A DNA stretch of 64,000 nt from Halichondria panicea (GCF_963675165.1 NC_087381.1:6077378-6141377), one strand, 5' to 3'. Counted from the first letter of the stretch, positions 24,101 through 30,980 are shown. The notes: generated from the sequence alone by a model not told the origin. A program made the numbers and translations.

Positions 24101-27100
24101 AAGCAACTTACAGAGCTATACTGGATATTGCACGGCGATTGGGGAATAGAGACACAGCTGATCAAATCTGTCAACAATTTACCCGACGTAAGTACATGTA
24201 CATGCATACGTTATTCCGTGTCAGGTGACAATCCCTCCCCTGAGTAGCTACTCAAAATTAATTTAACACGTGCTTGAAATTACAAAAACTGAATGTTGTC
24301 AGGAGCACATGCACGTACATAAGCTAGTACATGAGTATGGAGCGTCTTATATTATAATTATGCAGTATATTTATTGCGGAAACAATAATCGTCCTAACTG
24401 TAATAATTTCCTTGTTTGTAATGTGCTAAGGCATTTGATCCGAATAAGTATAATTATACTAGCAGCACTCAGCGGTTTGACATTATTATATATAATGGCA
24501 TTGCCGCAATGTTTTTATAATGATTATATATATAGCAAGACGATAATTATCATTTCCGGGTAGTAAGACACTGCATCTCCTCATGTACTCCTAATAATGT
24601 ATGGTAGAAACTGGATTATTAGCAGGCTGCATACAGTATACTTGTGTATCATAATTATTCCTATATAATTATGCCTCTGTGCGCACACTCAAGCGAGGTA
24701 TACGGTATATAGTATAAAGTGTGTTCGTGTGTGTGTCTGTGTAGACTGCTACAGCTGCTCAAGGATCAATGAAGTGTATAAGTTAGAGTTTCTATAGGCT
24801 TCTAGTCATGTTTTCTTGGATTTTAATTCGTGGATTTGCAAAATAATGCTTGGTTCCCGAGTTATGGCTTACTTACTTGGAATGCCTTTTCAGAAGAGTG
24901 CATGCGTAGCAAAACTTGTTCACCGAATGTTGCTACTCTACGGTAGTTAGCTCTGCACTAGAATGCTATAGCTATTGGTAGCTGCAAGAGTGAGAAGAGA
25001 GCTGCAAGGCTCTGCTGACTTGCAGCCATTAATTTTAGACTTGAACTTTTGGCATCGATCGTTTTTAACAATCATGGTTGATCATTACCCACTCTTTGAG
25101 TTTTCATGCAGCAAAATAAATGAATGCAAAACACAGTTTTTAATGTTCATCAAGATAGTAATTATGATGTGTGTATAAAAGTAATATAGCTTTATGTTAT
25201 ATGTAGTTTTGGCACCTCCATGCACCGAGGCATTAGCACCCACGATGCTTTCATTGTTGTGTTTTTAACAAGGGCGTATGAAAAGAGAAGAAGGCATGCA
25301 ACTACAATCTGTATTATAAATGGCCGGGGGTTTATATCTAAAAATAGTAACGTGCACTTTATATTATTATACTCTAGACTAGCCTTGTTTTTACTCTATT
25401 CCCTAGTGGAACTAAATATAGCATATCCTGCTGACTCATCAATAATACGACGCATACACAGTATACATTGTGAGTTGCATGCCCTCTTCCCTTCATACGC
25501 CCTTGTTATTAGATATTGTTGTACGAATGTGTTATAAGATGAACGTGTTTTGTGTCAGTGTTGGTATCCATTGGATTGTGTCTATATTGCCAATTCCCTT
25601 GAGATTGCACCAGATGAGCCATTTTTGAACTATATACAATTATAGCTACATTGTATTCATTATACAGTCAAACTCTCCTCCTCTGACAAGCCGTACCACA
25701 ATACGCTGTTGGAAGTTACATATGAGCAAGGAAAGAACAAGTGGCGTAACATTGGTGTCAGTCTGAAATTGTCTATGTTCGATTTGGAATCCATTCGGCA
25801 AAACAATCCATCGGACATCGGAGATTGTTTCTGTGCAATGCTGCTGAAGTGGTTCGAAAGCAGTCCTGACTGCTACCTTGACACTTTTCTGAAAGCTCTC
25901 AGATCAAAGCTTGTGGAACTTGAAAACCTCTGTCCAAAAGTCGAGGAAGCCATCTTCAATATTGCGAACTTAGGTAAAAATAAACAAGTTATCAGCTCAA
26001 TAATTATAGAGACGGTTATTGCGTGACATCATTAATTTTGTTGGAGCTAACTTACAATGTTTGACATTTGAAGACAGTACTTAAGAAAATTAATTCAACT
26101 CTAAGGCTATTGCGATTCTAACATTTATATATAATTATATATAGACATAAAGACATTACGTCTATGTTCGAATCGCAATAGCCTTATATACTTGAGTATA
26201 ACGAGCCTCTCTATAACCTACCAGGTGTATCATTGTATACCTCAGGGTCATTGTTTGTGTGAGGCAATTAATGTTGCTAAACCACAGGGATGAAGTTAGA
26301 TGTATAACGACCACTTTTAGTGTAATACCCAGCTGGCTATGCAGTTTTAAGGGTTCTGTTGTCATTGGCATCATTGTGCATTGTGGGGCAGAGATAAGAT
26401 GAAGTAATTTTAACTGCTCCAATGAATGTAAACACAGCAATAATCCTGTGTAAACTGTAGGGAAATAAGACATTAAAACTATTCAGTATACGTAACACTC
26501 CTTGTAGGCACAGCTTCTGAAGTGGGAGGAGTTGGTCTACAAGAGTTGATGGACCATGTCGATACCGTCCAACTTAATAGAGAGATCCCTGATGATGAAC
26601 TCCCAGTCATAGCTGCCTATTTCAACAATGTGGAGCTCTACTCTCAAGCAATGGGTCTGAGTCCGGCTGAACAAGTTGATGTTAGAACTGCCCTCCATCA
26701 ATACGATACTCAGACAGCCATAACCAAGTGCTTGTTGTTTTGGCAGCAACGCGACCCATACAAGGCAACGTACGGAGCACTGTTGGAGCTGCTACTGAGA
26801 TTACATAGAACACAAGTAGCTACTCAAGTCTGTCAGTACCTGGCTCAGAATGTGAGTACACCATTTATGTCAGTCTAGAGTTACAGACTCCGTCAGCATT
26901 TTAGAAGTATACTTGAAACTAAAATCTACTTGCGTTGAGTTCGGCCCCGGGAGTTATAATTATAGTCAATAATGGCTTCATTTATGCTTTATGTGGTGGA
27001 CAAGTATGCCTGGGACTTCTGCATGGAAAACGCTAACTTTTGTTGGAGCTTTTCAGCCCTACAGCATAATAGATAGAAGAGCTTTTTAACAAGGAATCCA

Positions 27101-27932
27101 ATGGTATATGAAACTTTGAATTTCAGGGAAGTATGACAAGGTTATAACAACTTTATGAAGGTTGAACTCAACACAAATGGACTTTAGTACTGCCATGCAC
27201 ACGGTAGAAAAATTACTGGGGGCTTTCTCTTGCTAGGCATTCCATTACCAGCATCTGCTTATGTGTTTCCATTTTCACTTAAAATGTTCATTCTTCTATG
27301 TTATAATCTGTAATTTGCATGTGAAGGGGGAAATGGTGCTATAATGGGACAATGTCCCTAAAGTTACCTCCATACTGTGTGATTATCCATCCAGTACAAA
27401 AATGTGTATAGGTCTGGTGTCTGTAGGATCTAAGTTAGTTGAGCGGGACAAGGACTCTGATTAAAAAAAAGGTTGTCACTTCTACTATTAGAATTTCACC
27501 TAAAAAAAGGTCAACATTAATTCTAACAGTCAGCATGCGCTGGAGAGTTATTAGCCTTTTAGTCACTAAAGAGCTAGAACGCTATATAGCAGCTTGGTAG
27601 CTGGTAGCTGCAAGAATGAGAAGAGAGGTCAACCGTATAATTATACTGATGCAGCAGCCATTAATTTTAGACTTGTACTTTTCGCATCCTTTTACAATCG
27701 TTTCTCGCCCTATGATTACCCTGATGCAAAAATGCTCGTCATGATAATTATCGTGAGCAATAGCTAATAGCTGTTATATGTATACATCCACCAAGGCATC
27801 AGCACCCATGGTGCTTTCATTATATAAGCCTTGTATAATTCAACTTTATGTTTGCCTTCTTCCACTAAAATTTCTAGTAACACCCTTATTGTACAGAAGA
27901 TGGAGGGTGTGGTCACTGGCTCGGACTCATGA
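2431..27932 (+). CDS. Large multi-death-domain / Ig / Roc-COR GTPase gene (joined model)
   Basis: Nineteen exons on the + strand join without a phase clash into about 1,980 codons: 2431-2784, 4624-4977, 10840-11172, 13642-13983, 17293-17571, 17660-17869, 18833-21090, 21262-21288, 21473-21814, 22721-22757, 22978-23019, 23169-23249, 23297-23407, 23521-23607, 23665-23745, 23864-24187, 25668-25973, 26508-26851, 27897-27932. Domain order is four death-like domains, Ig-like, linker, Roc-COR, death-like, Ser/Thr/Lys-rich linkers, then three death-like domains. Known Roco proteins with death domains (DAPK1 is one) act in intracellular signalling and cell death, so an intracellular signalling or immune scaffold is inferred. 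The start exon was not found; the first exon enters in phase 1, so it lies upstream or in an undetected exon. The region could instead be two genes, the first ending after one of the early exon pairs. The terminal exon is the weakest part. Confidence 0.6.
3079..3330 (+). promoter_or_regulatory. Cluster of five DR1-like nuclear-receptor motifs
   Basis: TGACCTTTGACCT or a one- or two-base variant occurs at 3079, 3141, 3226, 3256 and 3318. Its reverse complement, AGGTCAAAGGTCA, is the DR1 consensus bound by RXR, HNF4, COUP-TF and PPAR-type receptors. The copies sit in a degenerate repeat that also shares the flank GCGCCAATGTC. Two more copies lie at 6323 and 6364. All are in introns of the multi-death-domain gene. 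Regulatory use is inferred; the array may simply be a minisatellite. Confidence 0.4.
3331..4190. other. Intron without recognised feature
   Basis: This stretch between death-domain exons A1 and B1 holds no exon-like frame or transposon end that I can support. Short ORFs on both strands lack splice context. Confidence 0.5.
4624..4977 (+). CDS. Death-domain exon B1
   Basis: The exon runs from acceptor ATTATAG to donor GTAAGT, phase 1 at both ends. It shows SLTDEQLNSEI, a LALYFANVELYSSAMGL segment and QATYRALLDI, the last matching the (A/T)(T/W)..L helix of death domains. The same pattern recurs at 13642, 21473, 23864 and 26508. The start of its downstream intron resembles that after 24187, so the two share ancestry beyond the exon. 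Confidence 0.7.
5321..5600. mobile_element. Tigger/pogo-type MITE
   Basis: The 280-base element begins CAGTAGAACGACGATTATCC and ends GGTTCTACTG, with TA on both sides (5319-5320 and 5601-5602). CAGTnGAnnnnCGATTATCCGG ends and TA duplication are typical of the pogo/Tigger branch of Tc1/mariner. It has no transposase. Confidence 0.75.
5769..5981. mobile_element. MITE with TACCGTATTACTAGAA ends
   Basis: The left end TACCGTATTACTAGAATG and the right end TATTCTAGTAATACGGTA are inverted copies. The interior is AT-rich and noncoding. The TA-start, CCGTAT-type ends resemble those of other small elements here (31861, 34545, 46955), suggesting related Tc1/mariner-mobilised families. Confidence 0.65.
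6486..7304. mobile_element. Tigger-like MITE interrupted by a second MITE
   Basis: The left end reads CAGTAGACTCTCGTTAATCC. The right end, read in reverse, is CAGTAGACTTTCGCTATTCC. Repeated internal GGCCGGAATAGCGAGGTGG motifs match 44192-44520. The right TIR is split by the element at 6910-7293, so the Tigger-like element is older. A TA target duplication is not evident at these ends. Confidence 0.65.
6910..7293 (+). mobile_element. CAGTGGCGGATCC-ended MITE, 5-bp TSD
   Basis: The element has inverted ends CAGTGGCGGATCCAG / CTGGATCCGCCACTG and is flanked by AAAGT on both sides (6905-6909, 7294-7298). The second copy at 22058-22429 is in the opposite orientation and flanked by AAGAT. Both give 5-bp duplications. 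It has no transposase. It sits inside the right TIR of the Tigger-like element. Confidence 0.85.
7305..8384. other. Intron stretch without recognised feature
   Basis: I see no coding exon with splice support and no transposon ends here. The sequence is AT-rich with short poly-T runs. Confidence 0.5.
8385..9015 (+). mobile_element. Second hairpin/CCAAT/TATA repeat element
   Basis: A hairpin around 8465-8515 (ATCTATG...TTATAGTGTCCC and its inverse) is followed by an inverted CCAAT box (8546-8550), a TATA box (8586-8592) and a proline-rich ORF containing MDKMIVLAPPTKRKHPAPPP. The order and spacing match the element at 207-1035, although the bases have diverged. The right end contains GGGAAATATAAACCCTG. 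Confidence 0.35.
9042..9613. mobile_element. TAGCCTCG-ended element with 9-bp TSD (MULE-like)
   Basis: It begins TAGCCTCGATTCCAGGCC and ends with AGGAGGCTA. The 9-base duplication GATTCTGGG is perfect on both sides (9033-9041 and 9614-9622). It shares its terminus with elements at 14084 and 62447, which also have 9-bp duplications. A 9-bp TSD and long TIRs fit the Mutator superfamily. Imperfect inner TIRs include GCGCATGCGC. It has no transposase. Confidence 0.8.
9671..10010. mobile_element. MITE near the start of duplication copy 2
   Basis: The left end TACCATATATCTTCTAATTT and the right end AAATTAGAAGATATACGGTA are inverted. In duplication copy 1 the flanking sequences around TATCTTATGAAAG and CTTAAATATCTACAC are close together, so this insertion postdates the duplication. 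Confidence 0.7.
10840..11172 (+). CDS. Death-domain exon A2
   Basis: Acceptor CGTACAG and donor GTAAAG bound this exon, phase 1 at both ends. The DWFNLGLAFGLELAELKNIE core is identical to exon A1. A2 is 21 bases shorter, in the loop after that core. A frame-preserving length change suggests both copies are or were under coding constraint. Confidence 0.7.
11578..11743 (+). CDS. Possible alternative first exon (uncertain)
   Basis: An open frame with ATGs at 11578 and 11584 runs to a strong donor (CGG|GTAAGT) and ends in phase 1, which fits the phase-1 start of exon B2 at 13642. The translation includes LDFLKQKYLHDIDLLEYYAY and matches no family I know. If real, it would be an alternative 5' start for the downstream half of the gene. 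An internal acceptor at 11662 does not keep the neighbouring phase. Confidence 0.2.
12340..12528. mobile_element. MITE with GGCCGTAGCAAGC ends
   Basis: The left end GGCCGTAGCAAGCGGTCAGG and the right end GCTTGCTACGTCCC are roughly inverted. A second member at 37805-38068 has CGTAGCAAGCATGC and GCATGCTACGGCC ends. Both are noncoding and intronic. Confidence 0.6.
12788..13305 (+). mobile_element. ATGCCTCGGTG-ended element, copy 1
   Basis: The element has inverted ends ATGCCTCGGTG / CACTGAGGCAT and a shared interior (ACTGCTACAGCTGCTCAAGG, GCATCGATCGTTTTTAACAA). Other copies are at 18006-18657 and 24671-25233, with 3' fragments at 27565-27799 and 55436-55490. A variable TG microsatellite follows the 5' end in each longer copy. 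It is absent from duplication copy 1, so it inserted after the duplication. Confidence 0.8.
13515..13575 (+). pseudogene. Relic 5' end of a B-type death-domain exon
   Basis: About 100 bases upstream of exon B2, an acceptor-like ACCAG is followed by CTAATCGAGTCACTGTCCAA. This closely matches the start of exon B3 at 23864 (CTAATCGAATCACTCTCCAA). The frame continues only about 15 codons before similarity ends. It is read as a truncated exon copy. Confidence 0.6.
13642..13983 (+). CDS. Death-domain exon B2
   Basis: Acceptor TCTATAG and donor GTGAGT, phase 1 at both ends. It contains HLTDEQLNSKI, IPELALCFDDTVIELYSTSM and QATYGALLDMAL, parallel to exon B1. It is the last death-domain exon before the Ig-like exon, to which it joins in phase 1. 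Confidence 0.7.
14046..15107. mobile_element. Foldback element split by a later insertion
   Basis: Bases 14046-14083 and 14838-14960 form one arm. The inverse arm runs from about 14970 to 15107 (for example GGAATTTGCACACTGACCAA against its complement). Removing the insert at 14084-14828 leaves an almost complete palindrome of about 300 bases. The loop carries a short duplicated segment (CCATCCAAGTGTGGGTGATG type). It is noncoding. Confidence 0.8.
14084..14828. mobile_element. TAGCCTCG-family element nested in the foldback
   Basis: Ends TAGCCTCGAGACCAGGCCG and CGGCCTGGTTTCGAAGCTA are inverted. The perfect 9-base duplication ACTGTACAT lies at 14075-14083 and 14829-14837. The interior holds a direct repeat (14326-14385 and 14504-14562) and a long inverted repeat around AGAGGTAGATG. 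No ORF of note. Confidence 0.85.
15401..15463. repeat. Inverted repeat with repeated core
   Basis: AGCACTAAGCTGATAGTACC and its reverse complement flank a third partial copy of the same core. The arms could form a strong hairpin. It lies in the intron between exons B2 and Ig. Confidence 0.75.
15555..15583 (+). pseudogene. Relic 3' end of a B-type death-domain exon
   Basis: ATCAAATCTGTCAGCAATTT followed by ACCCGAC|GTAAGT matches the last codons and donor of exon B3 (24163-24187) with a single mismatch, and the following intron is also similar. The rest of the exon is missing. With the 5' relic at 13515 it indicates a lost or broken third copy in this interval. Confidence 0.65.
15866..17046. 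repeat. 21-bp minisatellite interrupted by a transposon
   Basis: Units of TAAATACCCTCAGTTGTTTAG and close variants run from 15866 to 16029 and from 16937 to 17046. Some units carry TTTGCTAATTAATACC, which supplies the TTAA target of the inserted element. ORFs on both strands here are repeat translations. Confidence 0.85.
16033..16932 (+). mobile_element. piggyBac-like element, TTAA target, internally deleted
   Basis: Inverted ends CCCTTTCCCGGCTTTA / TAAAGCCGGGAAAGGG are bounded by TTAA at 16029-16032 and 16933-16936, the piggyBac hallmark. An acidic-looking broken frame (16310-16440) and a basic stretch (16560-16640) could be remnants of transposase ends; this is inference. The element is 900 bases with no intact ORF. 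Confidence 0.8.
17293..17571 (+). CDS. Ig-like domain exon
   Basis: This phase 1-1 exon encodes an Ig-like fold: VGEEVKFFIVTSPGQ (strand B region), FSYDWCFNDQSIS (strand C Trp), SELVILKSLSKHCGSYKCIV (strands E-F with Y.C). The usual strand B cysteine is replaced by Phe, so the canonical disulfide cannot form. That fits a cytosolic protein. It connects in phase 1 to the linker exon before the GTPase. Confidence 0.75.
17660..17869 (+). CDS. Linker exon between Ig and Roc-COR
   Basis: Acceptor TTTACAG and donor GTAAGC; it enters in phase 1 and ends in phase 1, matching the GTPase exon. The translation (about 70 aa, including LTSLQVDGLDLDIEKLIGG) has helical-looking Leu spacing but no family I can name. 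Confidence 0.65.
18006..18657 (+). mobile_element. ATGCCTCGGTG-ended element, copy 2
   Basis: Ends ATGCCTCGGTG and CACCGAGGCAT are perfect inverted 11-mers. The TG microsatellite at 18045-18200 lies just inside the left end and produces several spurious Cys-Val ORFs. The interior matches 12788-13305 and 24671-25233. It lies in the intron before the GTPase exon. Confidence 0.85.
18833..21090 (+). CDS. Roc-COR GTPase exon
   Basis: A single 2,258-base exon encodes a Roco-type GTPase. Residue numbers here count from the open frame at 18823. G1 is LGPGQIGKST (31-40), the G3-like DVGGQPAF is at 232-239, and GTYAD (328-332) sits where Roco proteins usually have (T/N)(H/K)xD. A COR-like region follows (PAQWLMFSICLKIL onward, roughly 410-700), then a Cys-containing tail with CPRSDC and CESCG that could bind zinc. 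The G1-G3 spacing, about 190 residues, is much longer than usual and is filled with Ser/Glu-rich sequence. It enters in phase 1 (acceptor TTTTCAG) and leaves in phase 0 (donor GTGAGT). Role inferred: a nucleotide-dependent switch linked to death-domain partners. Confidence 0.85.
21262..21288 (+). CDS. 27-base micro-exon
   Basis: The acceptor CCCTCAG and donor GTGAGA enclose nine codons (DLAIDDDQK), phase 0-0. It fits between the GTPase exon (ends phase 0) and the next death-domain exon (starts phase 0). Skipping it would also keep the frame. Confidence 0.5.
21473..21814 (+). CDS. Death-domain exon C1
   Basis: This exon is phase 0-0, unlike the phase 1-1 A and B exons. It shows GVTDEQLDREIEQDDLAPVA, DDVELYLNPLKLTASEQADV and SKATFRALIRILLDL, the same layout as the B exons. 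It sits directly after the GTPase. Confidence 0.7.
22058..22429 (-). mobile_element. CAGTGGCGGATCC-ended MITE, second copy
   Basis: The ends match the element at 6910-7293, in the opposite orientation. AAGAT flanks both sides (22053-22057 and 22430-22434). It is 372 bases, in an intron, with no ORF. Confidence 0.85.
22721..23745 (+). CDS. Six small Ser/Thr/Lys-rich linker exons
   Basis: Exons 22721-22757 (phase 0 to 1), 22978-23019, 23169-23249, 23297-23407, 23521-23607 and 23665-23745 (all phase 1-1) all have good GT/AG sites. Exons 23169 and 23521 share ESIV(K/T) near their ends and the same donor context, and 23297 and 23665 share the following position, so a two-exon unit was duplicated. 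Basic clusters RKRKH and KKRKC could form a bipartite nuclear localisation signal. The phase 1-1 exons can be skipped singly or together without a frameshift. Confidence 0.55.
23864..24187 (+). CDS. Death-domain exon B3
   Basis: Acceptor TATATAG and donor GTAAGT, phase 1-1. It contains RLTDKQVNSEIKKADTPVVA, DNVELYSSAMELTTAEEANA and QATYRAILDIARRLG. This is the best match for both relic fragments at 13515 and 15555. Confidence 0.7.
24462..24600 (+). repeat. Third copy of the death-domain intron repeat
   Basis: AGCAGCACTCAGCGGTTTGA and later CTGCATCTCCTCATGTACTC match 2058-2170 and 10468-10580, where the segment precedes A-type exons. Here it precedes exon A3 at 25668, again suggesting the A exon and its upstream intron spread as one unit. 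Confidence 0.65.
24671..25233 (+). mobile_element. ATGCCTCGGTG-ended element, copy 3
   Basis: The left end is ATGCCTCTGTG (one mismatch) and the right end CACCGAGGCAT. The interior shares GCTACAGCTGCTCAAGGATC and TTTTGGCATCGATCGTTTTT with the other copies. Confidence 0.8.
25668..25973 (+). CDS. Death-domain exon A3
   Basis: Acceptor TATACAG and donor GTAAAA, phase 1-1. The pattern KWRNIGVSLKLSMFDLESIR, then CFCAMLLKWFESSPD and FLKALRSKLVELENL, is a good death-domain signature (Trp, mid Leu-Ile, mL..W, L..AL). It is more diverged from A1 and A2 than they are from each other. Confidence 0.75.
26103..26186. repeat. Hairpin in intron
   Basis: AAGGCTATTGCGATTCTAAC pairs with TGTTCGAATCGCAATAGCCT with one mismatch. 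A short AT-rich MITE-like hairpin. Confidence 0.7.
26508..26851 (+). CDS. Death-domain exon C2
   Basis: It enters in phase 1 (acceptor TTGTAG) and leaves in phase 0 (donor GTGAGT). It contains PVIAAYFNNVELYSQAMGLS and KATYGALLELLLRLH. If the donor is not used, the frame stops at 26876-26878, giving an alternative protein end with no further exon. Confidence 0.7.
27565..27799 (+). mobile_element. 5'-truncated ATGCCTCGGTG-family fragment
   Basis: The right end CACCAAGGCAT followed by CAGCACCC, and interior matches (GGTAGCTGCAAGAATGAGAA), identify the family. The left terminus is missing. Confidence 0.6.
27897..27932 (+). CDS. Possible terminal exon of the death-domain gene
   Basis: An acceptor GTACAG is followed by eleven in-frame codons and TGA in phase 0, as exon C2 requires. 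The upstream pyrimidine tract is poor and the peptide (KMEGVVTGSDS) is uninformative. An ATTAAA that could serve as poly(A) signal lies near 28099. Weak call. Confidence 0.3.
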   Translation, partial: KMEGVVTGSDS

Positions 27933-28281
27933 ACTGATTATATACACAAGCAAGCAAGTATCCGACTGTACAGGACACACGTTATGTATGTAGATCTATT
28001 TTTAGTATTGGATATTTCCATGTAGTCTTTGTACAAAATGCAATAATTATAATTATATAATAGTGTAAATATATAATTGTACTAGCTAGTCCACTGCCAT
28101 TAAATTAATTTTCTACTGTTTGCATGTCTATTAATATATAATTATGCTTATACCCATGCAAACACTGGTTTGTACCAGTCATGGTTATTATATACTTTTT
28201 GTGTCGGCTTCTATACTTTGTACTCTAGTATGGTGATCTGCTTCTTGTATTGCCCTTTGTGAACGCCTAAAATCAGTAGAT

Positions 28282-28494
28282 CTATTTTAAATTTGGTTTC
28301 TCTACCACGTTAAGTTTTTGTTGATAGCTTCTCCTGATAAACTGACAGCTAGGTCTTGGCGGATTATGCTCAATTAGTTGCCTATATGTTTCTTTTCTTT
28401 TATTCTCTAGCACTATCTGATTGGGTTCAGACTGTCGGGAGACTGTGCCAACGTTGTTCTTTATTCCCGTATTTTCTTTTTCATCATCCATCAT
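28282..28494 (-). CDS. Small hydrophilic ORF, unknown
   Basis: A 70-codon ATG-started frame begins MMDDEKENTGIKNNVGTVSR and is rich in Lys, Glu, Asn and Gln. Its composition looks more protein-like than the neighbouring chance ORFs. No family, promoter element or splice partner was recognised. It could be a small gene, an exon or chance. Confidence 0.2.
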   Translation of the reverse strand: MMDDEKENTGIKNNVGTVSRQSEPNQIVLENKRKETYRQLIEHNPPRPSCQFIRRSYQQKLNVVEKPNLK

Positions 28495-28872
28495 AATAAT
28501 TATTATGCTGATAATAATTATAACTTTTTATTGATTTTCAAGCTGATTTTTAGGAGTCTGTAATAAAGTGTAAAATCAGGATTTCAGGAGCGACATACAA
28601 GTAGAACCAAGTTTATATATATAGTTGCATCGTTAATATTTTCTTTTCGCTAATTGTATTACGTAACAGCCAGCTGTAGGTATAGTCTTCACATGCATGT
28701 AAAGATTTAAGCTGTTACGAAAATAATTAAATTCCTGATAGTTTTTTGCTTTGAAACTTACAAAACTTCTTGTTTATGCCTATTTTCTCGTCAAAGTCAG
28801 AAAATATGCCATGCAGCATTGTTCTTAATGATCAGGAGTACATACTTTTCCTACTAGCATCATCCACTAAGC

Positions 28873-29680
28873 CCTACATTGACAATAATTTTTCAACTTA
28901 TTGTCCAAGTAAATAATAAATGTTTGTCAATGATTGTTGAATTTATTGTCGTTTTTTATTGTCATTAAAATTATTGCCAATGATTATCATCAAGTGTTAC
29001 CGTTCAATGTCCCTGCTCTATTCTAGAATCTAGGTCACATTCACACCCACACATGCGCATCCGTTCAATGTCCCTTGCTCTATTCTAGAATCTAGGTCAC
29101 ATTCACACCCACACATGCGCATAAACTAGACAAGAGCTCTCTTTCATCGTTCCTGAGCTGATTGACAGGGCTATAGTCTCGCGATATATACCAGCCAGCG
29201 GGTATCACTGGGCTGGTATATAGGGTTCTCTCCCTCCCATGCTACTAATGAGAACCGGCTGGTATTACAAGACTATGACAGGGCACTATTAAACAAAGCC
29301 AGTTACTCATTCCTGAACTTCCTGCTCAACTGCCGTGTCAATCACCCCAGGAACAATGAAAGAGATGCCGCAGCTCTTATCTAATTTATGCGCATGCGCT
29401 GGTGTGAATGTGACCTAGATTCTAGAATGGAGTAGGGACATTGAACTGTAACACTTGATGATAATTATTGGCCAATAATTCGAATACTTATTGATTAAAA
29501 TGATGGTACTCAATGGCAATAATTTGAACTGTTATTGACAATAAAAGACGAAAATTATTGACAAATAAATTCAACAATCATTGACAAACATTACTTAATT
29601 ATTGACAATAAGTTGAAAAATTATTGACAAACGTGACGATATAGTTATTGACAATAGGCAACCCAATTATTGACAATTAG
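28873..29680. mobile_element. Large foldback element with repeated TATTGACAA motif
   Basis: The outer left arm (28873-29002) and right arm (29449-29640) are inverted and built from variants of ATTGACAATAA. The inner arms carry TATTCTAGAATCTAGGTCAC, present twice in tandem on the left (29002-29059, 29060-29121) and once inverted on the right (29389-29448). It is noncoding. Confidence 0.75.
29172..29275. mobile_element. 104-bp element with 9-bp TSD inside the foldback
   Basis: Ends TATAGTCTCGCGATATATAC and GGTATTACAAGACTA are partly inverted around ACCAGCC / GGCTGGT. TGACAGGGC is duplicated perfectly at 29163-29171 and 29276-29284. The size and TSD match a very short Mutator-type nonautonomous element. 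Confidence 0.75.
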
Positions 29681-29689
29681 GCCCTAATA

Positions 29690-30172
29690 AATTATGCTTT
29701 TTTTTTCACCCATTCTCACAGTGCAAAAAATGCGACATATTAATTATAGACAAAATTAAAACGTAGACATAAACACAGCACATGCATGTACACATGCAAC
29801 TGACACACGACATAATTAATAATTAGCACGGTAGTGCTAATAGTAGGGTTGGGTCGAAACAGCAAAAAGGCCCCCTCTGGATCTCACCCAAGAAGCAAGA
29901 CAAAGTTATTTTGAGTTTATATATCTGTTGCCCATATCATTTGTGACATTTGTGTGAAATATAAACTGAATTTAACATTGTATGAAAAAGTTATAAGAAC
30001 AGCAAAACTAAAAAAAACAACCACTTTTGTTCATCTTCTCCGATCCTGATCAGGGTCTTCAGTGAGATAATCTAGAGAACTGCATGGAGGTCCACAGGAC
30101 CACCGTACTGTTCTCAATCGCAGTAATAACTAATCTTTTTACCTCGAAGTTAAATTTGCTAGGGGGTAGAAG
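29690..30172. other. Intergenic stretch without recognised feature
   Basis: AT-rich, with a poly-T run at its start. I see no exon or transposon end here. Confidence 0.5.
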
Positions 30173-30223
30173 TAGCCTCGATTCCAGGCCGCTCTCAGTT
30201 GAGAGGGGCTGGGATCGAGGCTA
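30173..30223. mobile_element. Minimal TAGCCTCG hairpin
   Basis: TAGCCTCGATTCCAGGCC and GGCTGGGATCGAGGCTA are almost back-to-back, giving a 51-base hairpin with the same termini as the MULE-like elements at 9042, 14084 and 62447. A 9-bp target duplication is not evident, so it may be a deletion derivative. Confidence 0.6.
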
Positions 30224-30436
30224 GGGTGCCACTCTTTAACAGCAGAACTCAAGTCGCCGAACTCTGTCAGACATCAAATTGCGTCAGGTAAAAGGGCGTG
30301 TAACGCACAAACAAAACAAGACTGATTCAAACTAATTACACACTAACAGATGGCCATGGACCTATTGTCCAGCGAACATTTGGATAGGCCAAGTCGCTTC
30401 CAGTCCTATAGCAGTGATAACTTGAAAAAACTACCG

Positions 30437-30720
30437 AATTTGGTGGGGCACGATCTTTAACAGTTGGGTTCAGCACTACTTCGAGTTTTGGGTGGGCATG
30501 GCTCATATATCTGTAGCGTCTCATAATTTTACACCATGTGTTTCAGTGCTGTAATAGAAAGAAACGTTACTTTGAAAAAGCCTTATTCAAATGCGTCATT
30601 ATGTAGAAACACATGTAAGTTGATGGTCAAATAGGTGATCGAGCGTCTCAAATAAAGAAAGAGGTGTAATGAGAAGTAGTGCTGGACCCAACTGTTAAAG
30701 ACCGTGCCCCACCCCCAACT
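30437..30720. repeat. Inverted repeat pair
   Basis: CACGATCTTTAACAGTTGGG (about 30448-30467) and CCCAACTGTTAAAGACCGTG (about 30688-30707) lie within 38-base inverted arms with two mismatches. The element limits were not defined. Confidence 0.6.
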
Positions 30721-30980
30721 AGTTGGAGCATGCAAGACTATACCAACCCACAATCTTGTTTTCGAACTTTTTGTTACTTTAGTGCACATGCTCTTCCAAC
30801 CCTACTCTTCCCCATTTTTTCACAAAATGTTTTTTGCACTTGTATAATCATGATTCTCATGTTGACTTAAACTGATCCTCAACTTCAGCATTTTTTGCCA
30901 TGTAGCTAATGATCTTTTATTACCAAAAATGGACATTTGTGCCCAATTATTCTTGAGACACCTATTATGCTAAAATTATT

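Noticed and set aside
25220-25537. Plus-strand 105-codon ORF after a transposon end
   Set aside because: It begins inside the transposon's right terminus, and no acceptor or donor in frame joins it to the death-domain gene.
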